From Massilia mucilaginosa (GTDB taxonomy: Bacteria > Pseudomonadota > Gammaproteobacteria > Burkholderiales > Burkholderiaceae_D), in NCBI RefSeq assembly GCF_011682145.1, contig NZ_WHJH01000008.1:124001-188000 (forward strand): a stretch of DNA of 64,000 bases. The letters are read 5' to 3'. Both the position numbers and the translations under genes were made by a program. Position 1 is the stretch's first letter, and each line of letters begins with the position of its first letter. Shown in pieces: positions 25,029 through 34,329 of this stretch. The notes below the pieces were generated by a model. The model did not search any database and was not told the origin of the DNA. It saw nothing but the letters and a program-made list of their open reading frames with translations.

Positions 25029-28000
25029 TGCGCATTGTGATCGACCTCCAGGGCGCCCAGTCGGAAAGCCGCTTTCGCGGCATCGGCCGCTACTCGCTGG
25101 CCCTGGCCCTCGGCGTGGCGCGCAACGCCGGCGACCATGAGATCTGGCTGGTCCTCAACGGCGCCCTGGGCGCCTCGATCATCGAGATGCGGCGCAGCTT
25201 CGCCGGCCTGGTGCCGCCCGAACGGATCCGCGTGTTCGACATCGCCGGCCCGGTGGCCGAAATCGACGCGGGCAACAGCCCGCGCACGCGCGCCGCCGAA
25301 CTGACGCGCGAGCACTACATCGCCCAGCTGCGCCCGGACGCGGTGCTGGTCACCAGCCTGTTCGAAGGCTTCGTCGACGACGCCGTGGTGTCGGTCGGCG
25401 CCTTCGCCGGCGCCGAGCGCACGACGGTGGTGCTGTACGACCTGATTCCGTTCTTGAATCCCGAGGCATACCTCGGCAGCCCGATCCAGCGCGTGTATTA
25501 CGAGCGCAAGATCGCCTCGCTGCGCAGCGCCGGCCTGCTGCTGGCCATTTCCGACTACTCGCGCCAGGAAGCGATCGACGCGCTGGCGCTGGAACCCGGC
25601 TCGGTGCACGCGATCTCCACCGCGGTGGACGAAACGTTCCGCCCCGACGCCGCGCAAACGCCGGAACAGGTGGCCGAACTGCGCGCGCGCTTCGGCATCA
25701 ACCGCGGCTTGCTGATGTACGCGCCGGGCGGCTTCGACGCGCGCAAGAACATCGATGGCCTGATCACCGCCTACTGCCTGCTGCCGCCGGCCCTGCGCGA
25801 CAGTCACCAGCTGCTCATCGCCAGCAAGCTCGGTGAGCGCGACCGCGCCGACCTGCTGGCCCACGCGGCCAAGCGCGGCATGGAAAAGGATCACCTGATC
25901 CTGACCGGCTACGTCAGCGACGCCGACCTGATTCGCCTGTACCAGATCACCGACCTGTTCATCTTCCCGTCGCGCCACGAAGGCTTCGGCCTGCCGGCGC
26001 TCGAAGCGATGGCCTGCGGCGCGATCGTCATCGGCGCCAACAACACCAGCATTCCCGAAGTGGTGGGCTGCGAGGAAGCGCTGTTCGACGCCGACCGCCC
26101 GCAATCGATCGCCGAAAAAATCGGCCAGGTGCTGCAGGACCCGGCCATGCGCGAACGCCTGCGCGCGCATGGGCGCGCCCAGGCCAAGCGCTTTTCGTGG
26201 GACGAGAGCGCGCGCAAGGCCCTGCGCGCGATCGAGCTGCGTTTCGGTGCGCCGCTGCCGCAAGTGGCGCCCGTTGTCGCGACTAGGCGTCCGCGCCTGG
26301 CGTTCGTCTCGCCGCTGCCGCCCGAGCGCACCGGCATCGCCGACTACGCCGCGCAAGTGCTGCCGGCCATGATGGCGCATTACGAGATCGACCTGATCGT
26401 GCATCAGCCCAAAGTGGTGCTGCCGGCGGCGCTGGCCGCCCTGCCCCAGCGCGACCTGGCCTGGTTCGAGCAGAACGCCGGCCAGTTCGAACGCATCGTC
26501 TACCAGTTCGGCAACAGCCCGTATCACAGCCACATGTTCGGCATGCTGGCGCGCCATCCGGGCGTGGTGGTGCTGCACGACTTCTTCATCAGCAGCGTGC
26601 TGGCCTACGAGCAGCTGGCCGGCGGCATTCCCAACGCCTGGACCGACGCCCTGTTCCACTCGCACGGCATGGCCGCGCTGCTGGCCGGCCTGAAGGTCGA
26701 GCGCGCGCTGGAAACGCGCAGCCTGTACCCGTGCAACCTGGCCGTGCTGCAGCAGGCGCGCCGGGTGGTGGTCCATTCCGACCATGCGCGCAGCCTGGCG
26801 CGCCACTGGTACGGACCGCTGGCGGCGGGCGACTGGAGCGTGGTGCCGCTGCCGCGCGCCCTGCCCGCGCCGGGCGACCGCGCCAGCGCCCGGCGCGCGC
26901 TGGGCATCCCCGAGGACGTGTTTTTGGTGTGCAGTTTCGGCTTTGTCGCCAACACCAAGCATAGCCAGGAATTGCTGGACGCCTGGATGGACTCCAGCTT
27001 GCAGCGCGACCCGCGCTGCGAACTGGTGCTGGTCGGCGAAAACGACGGCGGCGAGTACGGCAAGCGCGTGGCCGCCACCGTGGCCGCCGGCGGCAAGCGC
27101 CTGCGCGTGGCCGGATGGACCGACGAAGCGGTCTACCAGCAGTACCTGCACGCGGCCGATGTCGGCGTGCAGCTGCGCTGCCAGTCGCGCGGCGAAACCT
27201 CGGCCGCGGTGCTCGACTGCCTCAATTACGGTTTGCCGACCATCGTCAACGCCAACGGCTCGATGGCCGAACTGCCGCCGGACGCGGTGTGGGGCCTGCA
27301 CGACCTGTTCACCCAGGACCAGTTGCGCGACGCGCTGGAAGGCTTGCATGCCGACCCGGCGCGGCGCGCCGCGCTGGGCCGGCGCGCGCGCGAACTGCTG
27401 CACACGGTGCACAGCCCGGCTCATTGCGCCGCCCTGTACGCGCAAGCCATCGAAGAGACCTACGCCGGCGCGCCCGGGTCGCGCGCCAGCTTAATGAACG
27501 CGCTGGCCGAGCAGCCGGTCCTGCACCACGACGACGCGCTGGTGCGCCTGTGCGCTCAATGCATCGCCGGCGCGCCCGAGTCGCTGGCGCCGCGCCAGTT
27601 GCTGGTCGACGTCACCTCGACCGCGCGCCATGGCCTCAACACCGGCATCGAACGGGTGGTGCGCATGCAGCTCGCCGAACTGCTGGCGCGCCTCGAACCG
27701 GGCCTGCGCATCGAACCGGTGTACCTGGCCGAGCACAACGGCCGCACCGAATACCGCTATGCGCGCGCCTATGCGCGCAGCCTGTACGGGATCGATTCGC
27801 CCATGCCGCACGACGCACCGGTGGAAGTCAATGCGGGCGACCGTTTCTACTGCGCCGACTATGCGCCCGGCGCGGTGCTGGCGGCGGCGCGCGAAGGCCT
27901 GTTCGCGGCCTGGCGCGCACGCGGGGTCGAAGTGACCTTCCTGATCCACGACCTGCTGCCGGTGCTGCGTCCCGAGTTCTTCCCGGAAGGGGCGGACACC

Positions 28001-28813
28001 GGCCATGAAGCCTTTTTGGCCTGCATCGCGGCCAATGCCGACCGCCTGCTGTGCATCTCGGGCGCGGTCAGGAGCGAGCTGCAGGACTGGCTGGCGCAGG
28101 CCAAGGCGCGCCTGGAGCTGCGCGGCCCGCTCAAGCTGGCGGTGCTGCACCACGGCGCCGATATCGGCGCGCCGCTTGTACAAGCAGCACCCGCCGCCAG
28201 CGCCGGTGCACGGCGCGATGGTCCGGCCACCTTCCTGATGGTCGGCACGATCGAGCCGCGCAAGGGCCACCTGCAAGCGCTCGACGCGTTCGAGGTACTG
28301 TGGCGCGAAGGCGTCGACGCGCGCCTGGTGATCGTCGGCGCGGAAGGCTGGACCCCGCTGCCGCAAACGGCGCGGCGCACCATTCCGCGCATCGTCGAAC
28401 GCCTGCGCGGCCACCCGGAACTGGGCAAGCGCCTGCAATGGCTGCAAGGGATCGGCGACGCCGAACTGCTGGCGCTGTACCAGTCGAGTTCCTGCCTGCT
28501 GGTGCCGAGCGAAGGCGAAGGTTTCGGCCTGCCGCTGATCGAAGCGGCGCGCTACGGCCTGCCGGTGCTGGCGCGCGACCTGCCGGTGTTTCGCGAGGTG
28601 GCCGGCGCGCATGCGGCCTATTTCAGCGGGATGCAGGGGACCGAGCTGGCGCAGGCGCTGCGCACCTGGCTGGCCCAGCGCAGCACCGGCACCGAGCCCG
28701 ATTCGGCCGGCATGCCCTGGATCACCTGGCGCGACAACGCCGGCCAGCTGCTGGCCGTGCTGGATGGACGCGGCGGGGATGTGCTGTGGAGCGCGGCCGC
28801 GCCAGCAAAATAG
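25028..28813 (+). CDS. Three-domain GT4 glycosyltransferase (WbdA-like polymerase)
   Basis: A 1261-aa protein with three tandem GT-B modules. Module 1 (~1-415) starts RIVIDLQGAQSESRFRGIGR and has a full EX7E in HEGFGLPALE. Module 2 (~420-850) starts RLAFVSPLPPERTGIADYA, but its EX7E region reads RGETSAAVLDCLNYG, with the first Glu displaced and the second replaced by Asp. Module 3 (~857-1261) starts LLVDVTSTARHGLNTGIERV, with EGEGFGLPLIE intact. Multi-domain GT4 proteins of this kind build repeat units of ABC-exported O-antigens, each module making one linkage. Module 2 may be inactive or of a variant type. ATG 25028 overlaps the previous stop by one base. Sugars and linkages cannot be deduced. 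Confidence 0.85.
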   Translation: MRIVIDLQGAQSESRFRGIGRYSLALALGVARNAGDHEIWLVLNGALGASIIEMRRSFAGLVPPERIRVFDIAGPVAEIDAGNSPRTRAAELTREHYIAQLRPDAVLVTSLFEGFVDDAVVSVGAFAGAERTTVVLYDLIPFLNPEAYLGSPIQRVYYERKIASLRSAGLLLAISDYSRQEAIDALALEPGSVHAISTAVDETFRPDAAQTPEQVAELRARFGINRGLLMYAPGGFDARKNIDGLITAYCLLPPALRDSHQLLIASKLGERDRADLLAHAAKRGMEKDHLILTGYVSDADLIRLYQITDLFIFPSRHEGFGLPALEAMACGAIVIGANNTSIPEVVGCEEALFDADRPQSIAEKIGQVLQDPAMRERLRAHGRAQAKRFSWDESARKALRAIELRFGAPLPQVAPVVATRRPRLAFVSPLPPERTGIADYAAQVLPAMMAHYEIDLIVHQPKVVLPAALAALPQRDLAWFEQNAGQFERIVYQFGNSPYHSHMFGMLARHPGVVVLHDFFISSVLAYEQLAGGIPNAWTDALFHSHGMAALLAGLKVERALETRSLYPCNLAVLQQARRVVVHSDHARSLARHWYGPLAAGDWSVVPLPRALPAPGDRASARRALGIPEDVFLVCSFGFVANTKHSQELLDAWMDSSLQRDPRCELVLVGENDGGEYGKRVAATVAAGGKRLRVAGWTDEAVYQQYLHAADVGVQLRCQSRGETSAAVLDCLNYGLPTIVNANGSMAELPPDAVWGLHDLFTQDQLRDALEGLHADPARRAALGRRARELLHTVHSPAHCAALYAQAIEETYAGAPGSRASLMNALAEQPVLHHDDALVRLCAQCIAGAPESLAPRQLLVDVTSTARHGLNTGIERVVRMQLAELLARLEPGLRIEPVYLAEHNGRTEYRYARAYARSLYGIDSPMPHDAPVEVNAGDRFYCADYAPGAVLAAAREGLFAAWRARGVEVTFLIHDLLPVLRPEFFPEGADTGHEAFLACIAANADRLLCISGAVRSELQDWLAQAKARLELRGPLKLAVLHHGADIGAPLVQAAPAASAGARRDGPATFLMVGTIEPRKGHLQALDAFEVLWREGVDARLVIVGAEGWTPLPQTARRTIPRIVERLRGHPELGKRLQWLQGIGDAELLALYQSSSCLLVPSEGEGFGLPLIEAARYGLPVLARDLPVFREVAGAHAAYFSGMQGTELAQALRTWLAQRSTGTEPDSAGMPWITWRDNAGQLLAVLDGRGGDVLWSAAAPAK

Positions 28814-28814
28814 G

Positions 28815-30026
28815 CTAGGCCTGCGGCAGCGGCGCCGGCAACAGCGGCTCGGTCCCGAAGCGCAGCACGTTGTTCAAGGCGCCGCCATCGTGATACAGGA
28901 ACAGGATGTCGGTGTCGGCGCGCTCGCGGTACAGGTAGGCCTTGAAGGCCGCGAGCTGCGCGGGGGTGAGCCGGCCCACCTCATTGGTGGCGAACTGCTC
29001 CACGCGGGCATAGTAGCGCGCGTACCAGGCCGATACTTTCGATCCGAACGAGTCAGAAATGATCAGCAGGCGGCGCCGCGGCGCCCTGGGATTGTCGAAG
29101 CGGCTGACGTCGCCCAGGATCTCCGTGATGTCGGCGATCTCGGGGTAGCACGCGCCGCCCCAGCAGCCCTTCACGCCCGATTTGTCCAGGTCCGGTTCGA
29201 TGGTTTCGCTTTCCAGCAAGACGCCGTCGAACAGGTGCGACACGTCGGCCCGCTGGATCCGCTTGTTCTGCGCTAGCGCGGGCGCCTGGTCGAGCGGACG
29301 CTGCCAGAAATGGGTGAGCGACAGGCGCGCTACCTGGTCGAGCCCGTCGCCGGTCCAGTGGAACCAGGTCTTCGGAAACAGCAAGGCGCTCTTCTTGATC
29401 TCGCGCATTTCACTCAATGGATAGAAGATGGCCGCCGCCGCCGTCCGCTCCAGCCGCCCCGACGCGAGCATGGCGTCGATCGGGTTGACCGCGCTGGCGC
29501 ACTCGCGCTCGAGAAAGCGCGGCACGTCCTCCGGATAAACCTGCGGGGCCGACGGCACCACCAGCAGTTTCGGGTCCAGGCCGGCGCCGCGAAAGGCGCG
29601 GAACAGGCGGTTCAGGTGGGCAACGTTCGCGTCGTCGGCCCTTGCCCGGCTACAAATGGTGGTCAGGGCCTGGTACGGCCGCATGCTGGTGTTGTGGGCC
29701 GACAGGAAATAGCGGCCGTGGCGCCCGGCCGCCATCTGCACCGTTGGAAACTCGCGGAACAGCTTGAAGCGCAGGCGGTTGTTGTACTGGAGCAGGGGCA
29801 GGCGGTAGCCGAAATGGTCGTTGATCCAGGCTTCGAGCAGGGGCGGCGTGTCCAGCAGCTCTGCGATGCTGGCCGGGCGCGGCGGCAACTGTTTGCGGTT
29901 GGGATTGGGGTCGGCCGGCTTGGTGACGGCGTCGTATACCGAGATCAGCCCCGGCAACGCCAGCAGCGCCACCACCATGATCTTGCCGGCATTGCGTCCC
30001 AACATGGCGAAAACAGGGTGGCGCAT
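28815..30026 (-). CDS. AlgX-like SGNH acyltransferase, copy 2
   Basis: A 403-aa protein with a single N-terminal anchor (~14-32) and an SGNH-like periplasmic domain. The serine block is LLIISDSFGSK (~330) and the histidine lies in KTWFHWTGDGL (~220). The residue two before that His is Trp, whereas AlgX and copy 1 of this window have Asp. It lies one base after its MBOAT partner's stop, the same spacing as in the copy 3 pair. Its own stop is one base from the stop of the converging glycosyltransferase gene, leaving no room for a terminator. Probable role: O-acetylation of the exported glycan. Confidence 0.78.
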   Translation of the reverse strand: MRHPVFAMLGRNAGKIMVVALLALPGLISVYDAVTKPADPNPNRKQLPPRPASIAELLDTPPLLEAWINDHFGYRLPLLQYNNRLRFKLFREFPTVQMAAGRHGRYFLSAHNTSMRPYQALTTICSRARADDANVAHLNRLFRAFRGAGLDPKLLVVPSAPQVYPEDVPRFLERECASAVNPIDAMLASGRLERTAAAAIFYPLSEMREIKKSALLFPKTWFHWTGDGLDQVARLSLTHFWQRPLDQAPALAQNKRIQRADVSHLFDGVLLESETIEPDLDKSGVKGCWGGACYPEIADITEILGDVSRFDNPRAPRRRLLIISDSFGSKVSAWYARYYARVEQFATNEVGRLTPAQLAAFKAYLYRERADTDILFLYHDGGALNNVLRFGTEPLLPAPLPQA

Positions 30027-30027
30027 A

Positions 30028-31449
30028 TCAGAAGCGGTAATAGATGAAGGGATTGTAGGTGCCGGCCGCCAGGCTGGCGACGCACATCAGCGCCAGCGCG
30101 GCGGTCAGCGCGGCGTGGCCGGCATGCGCCAGCACGGGCGGCAGGCGCGCGGCCGGCGCCGCATCGGCGGCGCCCTGCTGCGCGGTGCGCGCGCTTTGCC
30201 AGCGCCAGCAAGCCAGCCCGGTCCCCACGGCCAGCGCCAGCAGCGCGCTGCTGCCCACGTCCATGCGGTACGGGCGAAAGTAGGCCTGGGCGTCGTGGCC
30301 GCCGAACATGGCGCCCAGGTACTTGAGCGCGTACGGCACGTCGCTGGCGCGGAAGAAGACCCAGCCGATCATCACGCACAGCATGGTCCAGGCTTGCCCG
30401 AGCAGGCCGGGCAGGCGCGCCAGCAGGGCCGCGCCGCCCAGCCGTTCGAGCACCAGCAGCGCGCCGTGCCACAGGCCCCAGATGACAAACGTCCAGGCCG
30501 CGCCATGCCACAGTCCGCACAGGAAGAACACCAGCGCCAGGTTGAAGTAAGTGCGCACTGGCGAGACCCGGTTGCCGCCCAGCGGAATGTAGACGTAATC
30601 GCGGAACCAGCTCGACAGGCTGATGTGCCAGCGGCGCCAGAAGTCGGTGATCGAGGTGGCCGCGTACGGGCGGTTGAAATTGGGCGGGTAGCTAAACCCG
30701 AGCATGTGGCCGATCCCGATCGCCATGTTCGAGTAGCCGGCGAAGTCGAACAGAATCTGGATCGTGTAGCAGGCGATGCCCAGCCAGGCCGAGGCCGCGT
30801 TAAGCTGGGCGGGATCGTTGGCGAAGACATTGTCGGCGCCCAGCGCCACGGAATTGGCGATCAGCACCTTCTGCGCCAGGCCCAGCACGAACAGGCGAAA
30901 CCCCATCCACAGGCGCGCATTGGTGATGCTGCGCTGCTCGACTTCGGCGGCGATCTGGCGGTAGCGCACGATGGGGCCGGCGATCAGTTGCGGGAACATG
31001 GCCTTGTACATGGCAAAGCGCAGGAAGCTGCCTTGCGCGGCGATGTCGCGGCGGTATACGTCGATCAGGTAGGAAATGCCCTGGAACACGAAAAACGAGA
31101 TCCCCAGCGGCAGCACGATGGCCGGCAGCGCGCCTTCGCGCAGGCCGACGGCGTTCAGGATGCCGGCGAAAAAGCCCAGGTATTTGTAATAGCCCAGCAT
31201 CGCCAGGTTCAGCCCGATCCCCAGTCCCAGCAGCAGCTTGCGGCGGCCGCCGGCGCGCGCGATCAGGCAGCCGAAGCTGTAGTTCAGGAAGGCCGACAGC
31301 AGCAGCAGCGGCACGAAGCGCGGCTCGCCCCAGGCGTAGAACACCAGGCTGCCGATCAGCAGGACAGCATTTTTCCACGGCAAAACGTAATACAGCAGCA
31401 GGAAGCCGGGGAAAAAGTAGAACAGGAAAACGGCTGAACTGAAAACCAT
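30028..31449 (-). CDS. AlgI-like MBOAT O-acyltransferase, copy 2
   Basis: A 473-aa polytopic MBOAT protein. Motifs: PPNFNRPYAATSITDFWR, RWHISLSSWFRDYVYIPLGG, LCGLWHGAAWTFVIWGLWHG, and the C-terminal YNPFIYYRF. It starts MVFSSAVFLFYFFPGFLLLYY. The first ~370 residues are nearly the same as copy 3, with marked divergence only in the last ~100, so the two arose by recent tandem duplication or are being homogenised. The leader also shares ATGTCTCGTCA (plus-strand sense) immediately upstream of the start with copy 3. Confidence 0.9.
   Translation of the reverse strand: MVFSSAVFLFYFFPGFLLLYYVLPWKNAVLLIGSLVFYAWGEPRFVPLLLLSAFLNYSFGCLIARAGGRRKLLLGLGIGLNLAMLGYYKYLGFFAGILNAVGLREGALPAIVLPLGISFFVFQGISYLIDVYRRDIAAQGSFLRFAMYKAMFPQLIAGPIVRYRQIAAEVEQRSITNARLWMGFRLFVLGLAQKVLIANSVALGADNVFANDPAQLNAASAWLGIACYTIQILFDFAGYSNMAIGIGHMLGFSYPPNFNRPYAATSITDFWRRWHISLSSWFRDYVYIPLGGNRVSPVRTYFNLALVFFLCGLWHGAAWTFVIWGLWHGALLVLERLGGAALLARLPGLLGQAWTMLCVMIGWVFFRASDVPYALKYLGAMFGGHDAQAYFRPYRMDVGSSALLALAVGTGLACWRWQSARTAQQGAADAAPAARLPPVLAHAGHAALTAALALMCVASLAAGTYNPFIYYRF
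31058..31242. repeat. 185-bp block identical to 33776-33960
   Basis: Base-for-base comparison by eye shows no difference between 31058-31242 and 33776-33960 (offset 2718), inside the 5' half of AlgI-2 and AlgI-3. Flanking sequence shows scattered synonymous and non-synonymous changes. This is the pattern expected from a short gene-conversion tract between tandem paralogues. Confidence 0.85.
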
Positions 31450-31473
31450 GATGTCTCGTCACCGGAAAACAGC

Positions 31474-31498
31474 GGCGGCGCGCAGGGTGCGCGCCGCC
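31474..31498. repeat. REP-like palindrome, copy B
   Basis: Perfect 10-bp GC stem with a 5-nt loop between the AlgX-3 stop and the AlgI-2 start. Its core matches the palindrome at 16114-16135 except in the loop. It may stabilise or attenuate the polycistronic message. Confidence 0.5.
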
Positions 31499-31538
31499 CG
31501 GCATGCGTGGGTAAATGTCAAACGCCCAGGCCGCTGCC

Positions 31539-32741
31539 TCAGGGTGCGGCCGCCAGCGGATCCGGCAGGATCCCCTGGGTTCCGAGAAGCAGCACGTCAT
31601 ACATGGCGCCGCCGTCGTGATACACGAACAGGATGTCGGTATCGGCCCGGTTACGGTAGATATACGCCTTCATCGCTGCGATCTGCTGCGGGTTGAGCTC
31701 GTAGGTATGGGTGGTGCAGAAATGCTCGACCTCGCCGTAATAGCGCGAATTCCATTGCGCCAGCTTGGCGCCGAAGGAATCCGAAATGATCAGCAGGCGG
31801 CGCTTGGGCGCGTTCGGGTTGTGGAAGCGGCTGACGTCGCCCAGCACGCGCGCCACGCCCGGCATCTCCGGATAGCAGTCGGCACCGTAGCACGCCTTGA
31901 TGCCGGACGCGCCATGGTCCGGCTCGGTCAATTCGGTGTCGAGATTGACCCCGATGACCATGTGGCCCAGGTCCGAGTGGCCCATGTAGGTGCGCACCTT
32001 CAGCGGCGGCTGGTCGAGCGGGGTCTGGAAGAAGTGGCTCAAGGTCAGGCGCGCGACCTGGTCCAGGCCCTCGCCGTTCCAGTGGAACCAGGTCTTCGGG
32101 AACAGGGTCGCGTTTTTACTGATCTCGCGCATTTCCTTGAGCGGATACAGGATCGACTTGCGCGCTTCCGGCAGCAGCTCGGGCGAGGCCAGCACGCGCG
32201 CGGGGGGCGTGTCGGTGCTGGTGCATTCTTTCACCAGGTCGGCCGGGACGTCGTCCGGATACACCGCCGGGGACGAGGCCACCACCAGCAATTTGGGGTC
32301 CAGCCCGGCCGCGTGGAAGGCGGTAAACAGCTTGTTCAGGTAGGGAATCGTGCTGGCGTTGGCCTTGCCCTTGCTGCACACGGTGGTCATGGCCTGGTAC
32401 GGGCCGACGGTCTTGGCGTGCGCCGCCATGAAGTAGCGTCCGTTCTGGCCGTAGGCCAGCTGAACCGACGGAAACTCGTGGAACAGGTAAAAGCGCATGA
32501 TGTTGTCGGCCATGATGAAACGCCCGCGCAGGCCGAAGTGATCGCTCACCCAGGCCGTGACCTTGGGCGGCATTTCCATCAGTTCCTGGAGCGTATGCGG
32601 GCGGGCCGGCAGCGGCGTCAGGTTGGGGTCGTTCGGCTTGCGGGCCGCCTTGACCGAGATCAGCGCCGGCACCGCCAGCATGACAATGATGCAGATCTTG
32701 GCGGAGTGGCGGCCCACCCGCGCGAGCACAGTCGAGCCCAT
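31539..32741 (-). CDS. AlgX-like SGNH acyltransferase, copy 3
   Basis: A 400-aa membrane-anchored SGNH-like protein, paralogous to copies 2 and 4. Anchor at ~14-32; His block KTWFHWNGEGLDQVA (~222); serine block LLIISDSFGAKL (~332). As in copies 2 and 4, Trp stands where AlgX has the catalytic Asp. It follows its MBOAT gene with a one-base gap. An extra Cys pair (ACYGADCYPEM) near residue 290 is shared, with variation, by copies 2 and 4 and may form a disulfide. Confidence 0.78.
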   Translation of the reverse strand: MGSTVLARVGRHSAKICIIVMLAVPALISVKAARKPNDPNLTPLPARPHTLQELMEMPPKVTAWVSDHFGLRGRFIMADNIMRFYLFHEFPSVQLAYGQNGRYFMAAHAKTVGPYQAMTTVCSKGKANASTIPYLNKLFTAFHAAGLDPKLLVVASSPAVYPDDVPADLVKECTSTDTPPARVLASPELLPEARKSILYPLKEMREISKNATLFPKTWFHWNGEGLDQVARLTLSHFFQTPLDQPPLKVRTYMGHSDLGHMVIGVNLDTELTEPDHGASGIKACYGADCYPEMPGVARVLGDVSRFHNPNAPKRRLLIISDSFGAKLAQWNSRYYGEVEHFCTTHTYELNPQQIAAMKAYIYRNRADTDILFVYHDGGAMYDVLLLGTQGILPDPLAAAP

Positions 32742-32742
32742 G

Positions 32743-34167
32743 TCAGAACCTGAAGTAGATGAAGGGATTGTAGGTACCGGCCGCCAGGCTGCTGATGCAC
32801 AGCAGCGCCAGCGCGGCCGTCGCCAGCACGCTGGCGCTGTTGGCGAGGGCGCCGCTGCGCGCAGCGACGATGGCCGGGACCGCCTTCGCCTCGCCCTTCT
32901 CGCCCGGCCCGGCGCGCAAACGCCAGCAAGCGAGCACGATGCCGATGGTCAGCGCGATGGTGGCGGTGACGGTGAGGTTGTGGCGCCACGGATGGGCGTC
33001 GGCCACGCCGTCGTAGGCGCCGAACATGCTGCCCAGATACTTGAGCGCGTACGGCACGTTGTCGGCGCGGAAGAACACCCAGCCGACCATCACGCACAGC
33101 ATGGTCCAGGCTTGCGCCACCACGCCGGGCAGGCGCGCCAGCAGGGCCGCGCCGCCCAGGCGTTCGAGCACCAGCAGGGCGCCGTGCCACAGGCCCCAGA
33201 TGACAAACGTCCAGGCCGCGCCGTGCCACAAGCCGCACAGGAAGAACACCAGCGCCAGGTTGAAGTAGGTGCGCACCGGCGAGGCGCGGTTGCCGCCCAG
33301 CGGAATGTAGAGGTAATCGCGGAACCAGCTCGACAGGCTGATGTGCCAGCGGCGCCAGAAATCGGTGATCGAGGTGGCCGAATACGGACGGTTGAAGTTG
33401 GGCGGATAGGTAAAGCCGAGCATGTGGCCGATGCCGATCGCCATGTTCGAGTAGCCGGCGAAGTCGAACAGGATCTGGATCGTGTAGCAGGCGATCCCGA
33501 CCCAGGCGCCGGGGGCGTCGAGTTTGGACGGATCGACCGCGAAGATCTGGTCGGCCGGCAAGGCTACGTAGTTGGCGATCAGCACTTTTTGCGCCAGGCC
33601 CAGCACGAACAGGCGGAAACCCATCCAGATCCGTTCATTGGTCAGCGAGCGCTGGTCGACCTCGTGGGCGATCTGGCGGTAGCGCACGATCGGGCCGGCG
33701 ATCAGTTGCGGGAACATGGCCTTGTACATGGCAAAGCGCAGGAAGCTGCTTTGCGCGGTGATGTCGCGGCGGTACACGTCGATCAGGTAGGAAATGCCCT
33801 GGAACACGAAAAACGAGATCCCCAGCGGCAGCACGATGGCCGGCAGCGCGCCTTCGCGCAGGCCGACGGCGTTCAGGATGCCGGCGAAAAAGCCCAGGTA
33901 TTTGTAATAGCCCAGCATCGCCAGGTTCAGCCCGATCCCCAGTCCCAGCAGCAGCTTGCGCTGGCCGCCGGCGCGCGCGATCAGCCAGCCGAAGCTGTAG
34001 TTCAGAAATGCCGAGAGCATCAGCAGCGGCACGAAGCGCGGCTCGCCCCAGGCGTAGAACCAGAGGCTGCCGATCAGCAGGACGGCATTTTTCCATGGCA
34101 GGACGTAATACAGCAGCAGGAAGCAGGGGAAGAAATAGAACAGGAAAACGGCCGAACTGAAAACCAT
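32743..34167 (-). CDS. AlgI-like MBOAT O-acyltransferase, copy 3
   Basis: A 474-aa protein, near-copy of AlgI-2 over its first ~370 residues, with all MBOAT motifs intact (RWHISLSSWFRDYLYIPLGG, LWHGAAWTFVIWGLWHG) and the C-terminal YNPFIYFRF. Differences cluster in the last ~100 residues, where copy 2 is Ala/Arg-rich and copy 3 carries a Lys/Glu loop. The start at 34167 was chosen by alignment to copy 2; the frame stays open upstream but without homology. It probably has its own promoter (34222-34227). Confidence 0.9.
   Translation of the reverse strand: MVFSSAVFLFYFFPCFLLLYYVLPWKNAVLLIGSLWFYAWGEPRFVPLLMLSAFLNYSFGWLIARAGGQRKLLLGLGIGLNLAMLGYYKYLGFFAGILNAVGLREGALPAIVLPLGISFFVFQGISYLIDVYRRDITAQSSFLRFAMYKAMFPQLIAGPIVRYRQIAHEVDQRSLTNERIWMGFRLFVLGLAQKVLIANYVALPADQIFAVDPSKLDAPGAWVGIACYTIQILFDFAGYSNMAIGIGHMLGFTYPPNFNRPYSATSITDFWRRWHISLSSWFRDYLYIPLGGNRASPVRTYFNLALVFFLCGLWHGAAWTFVIWGLWHGALLVLERLGGAALLARLPGVVAQAWTMLCVMVGWVFFRADNVPYALKYLGSMFGAYDGVADAHPWRHNLTVTATIALTIGIVLACWRLRAGPGEKGEAKAVPAIVAARSGALANSASVLATAALALLCISSLAAGTYNPFIYFRF
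33776..33960. repeat. 185-bp block identical to 31058-31242
   Basis: Second member of the identical pair inside AlgI-3. The first mismatches outside the tract are at 33775 and 33961. Confidence 0.85.
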
Positions 34168-34221
34168 AAGATGTCTCGTCAGATAAAAACGGCGTCGTTG
34201 GCGGCGCTGGATAAGCGCGCG

Positions 34222-34227
34222 ATTATA
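34222..34227 (-). promoter_or_regulatory. Extended -10 promoter before AlgI-3
   Basis: On the minus strand TGC-TATAAT forms an extended -10, about 55 bp before the AlgI-3 start, with no clear -35. It resembles the element ahead of the Wzm operon (TGC-TATAAT at 21396-21404). Confidence 0.45.
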
Positions 34228-34293
34228 GCATCGCCTTGTTGCAATAAATCGATAGTTGCCAAGAAACAATCGTGAGAATCGGCGATTCATCCC

Positions 34294-34329
34294 GGCGTCC
34301 GCTACGGCGTCCGCTACGGCGTCCGCTAC
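34294..34329. repeat. Three 12-bp tandem repeats at the AlgX-4 stop codon
   Basis: GGCGTCCGCTAC occurs three times in a row, plus a partial fourth unit. The AlgX-4 stop (TAG on the minus strand, 34328-34326) lies inside the last copy, so the repeat tract is the immediate 3' end of the gene. A closely related 12-bp repeat lies at 47074-47109. Confidence 0.8.

Noticed and set aside
34294-34329. Tandem repeats considered as a CRISPR-like or attachment site
   Set aside because: Units are 12 bp with no spacers, no cas genes and no integrase nearby.
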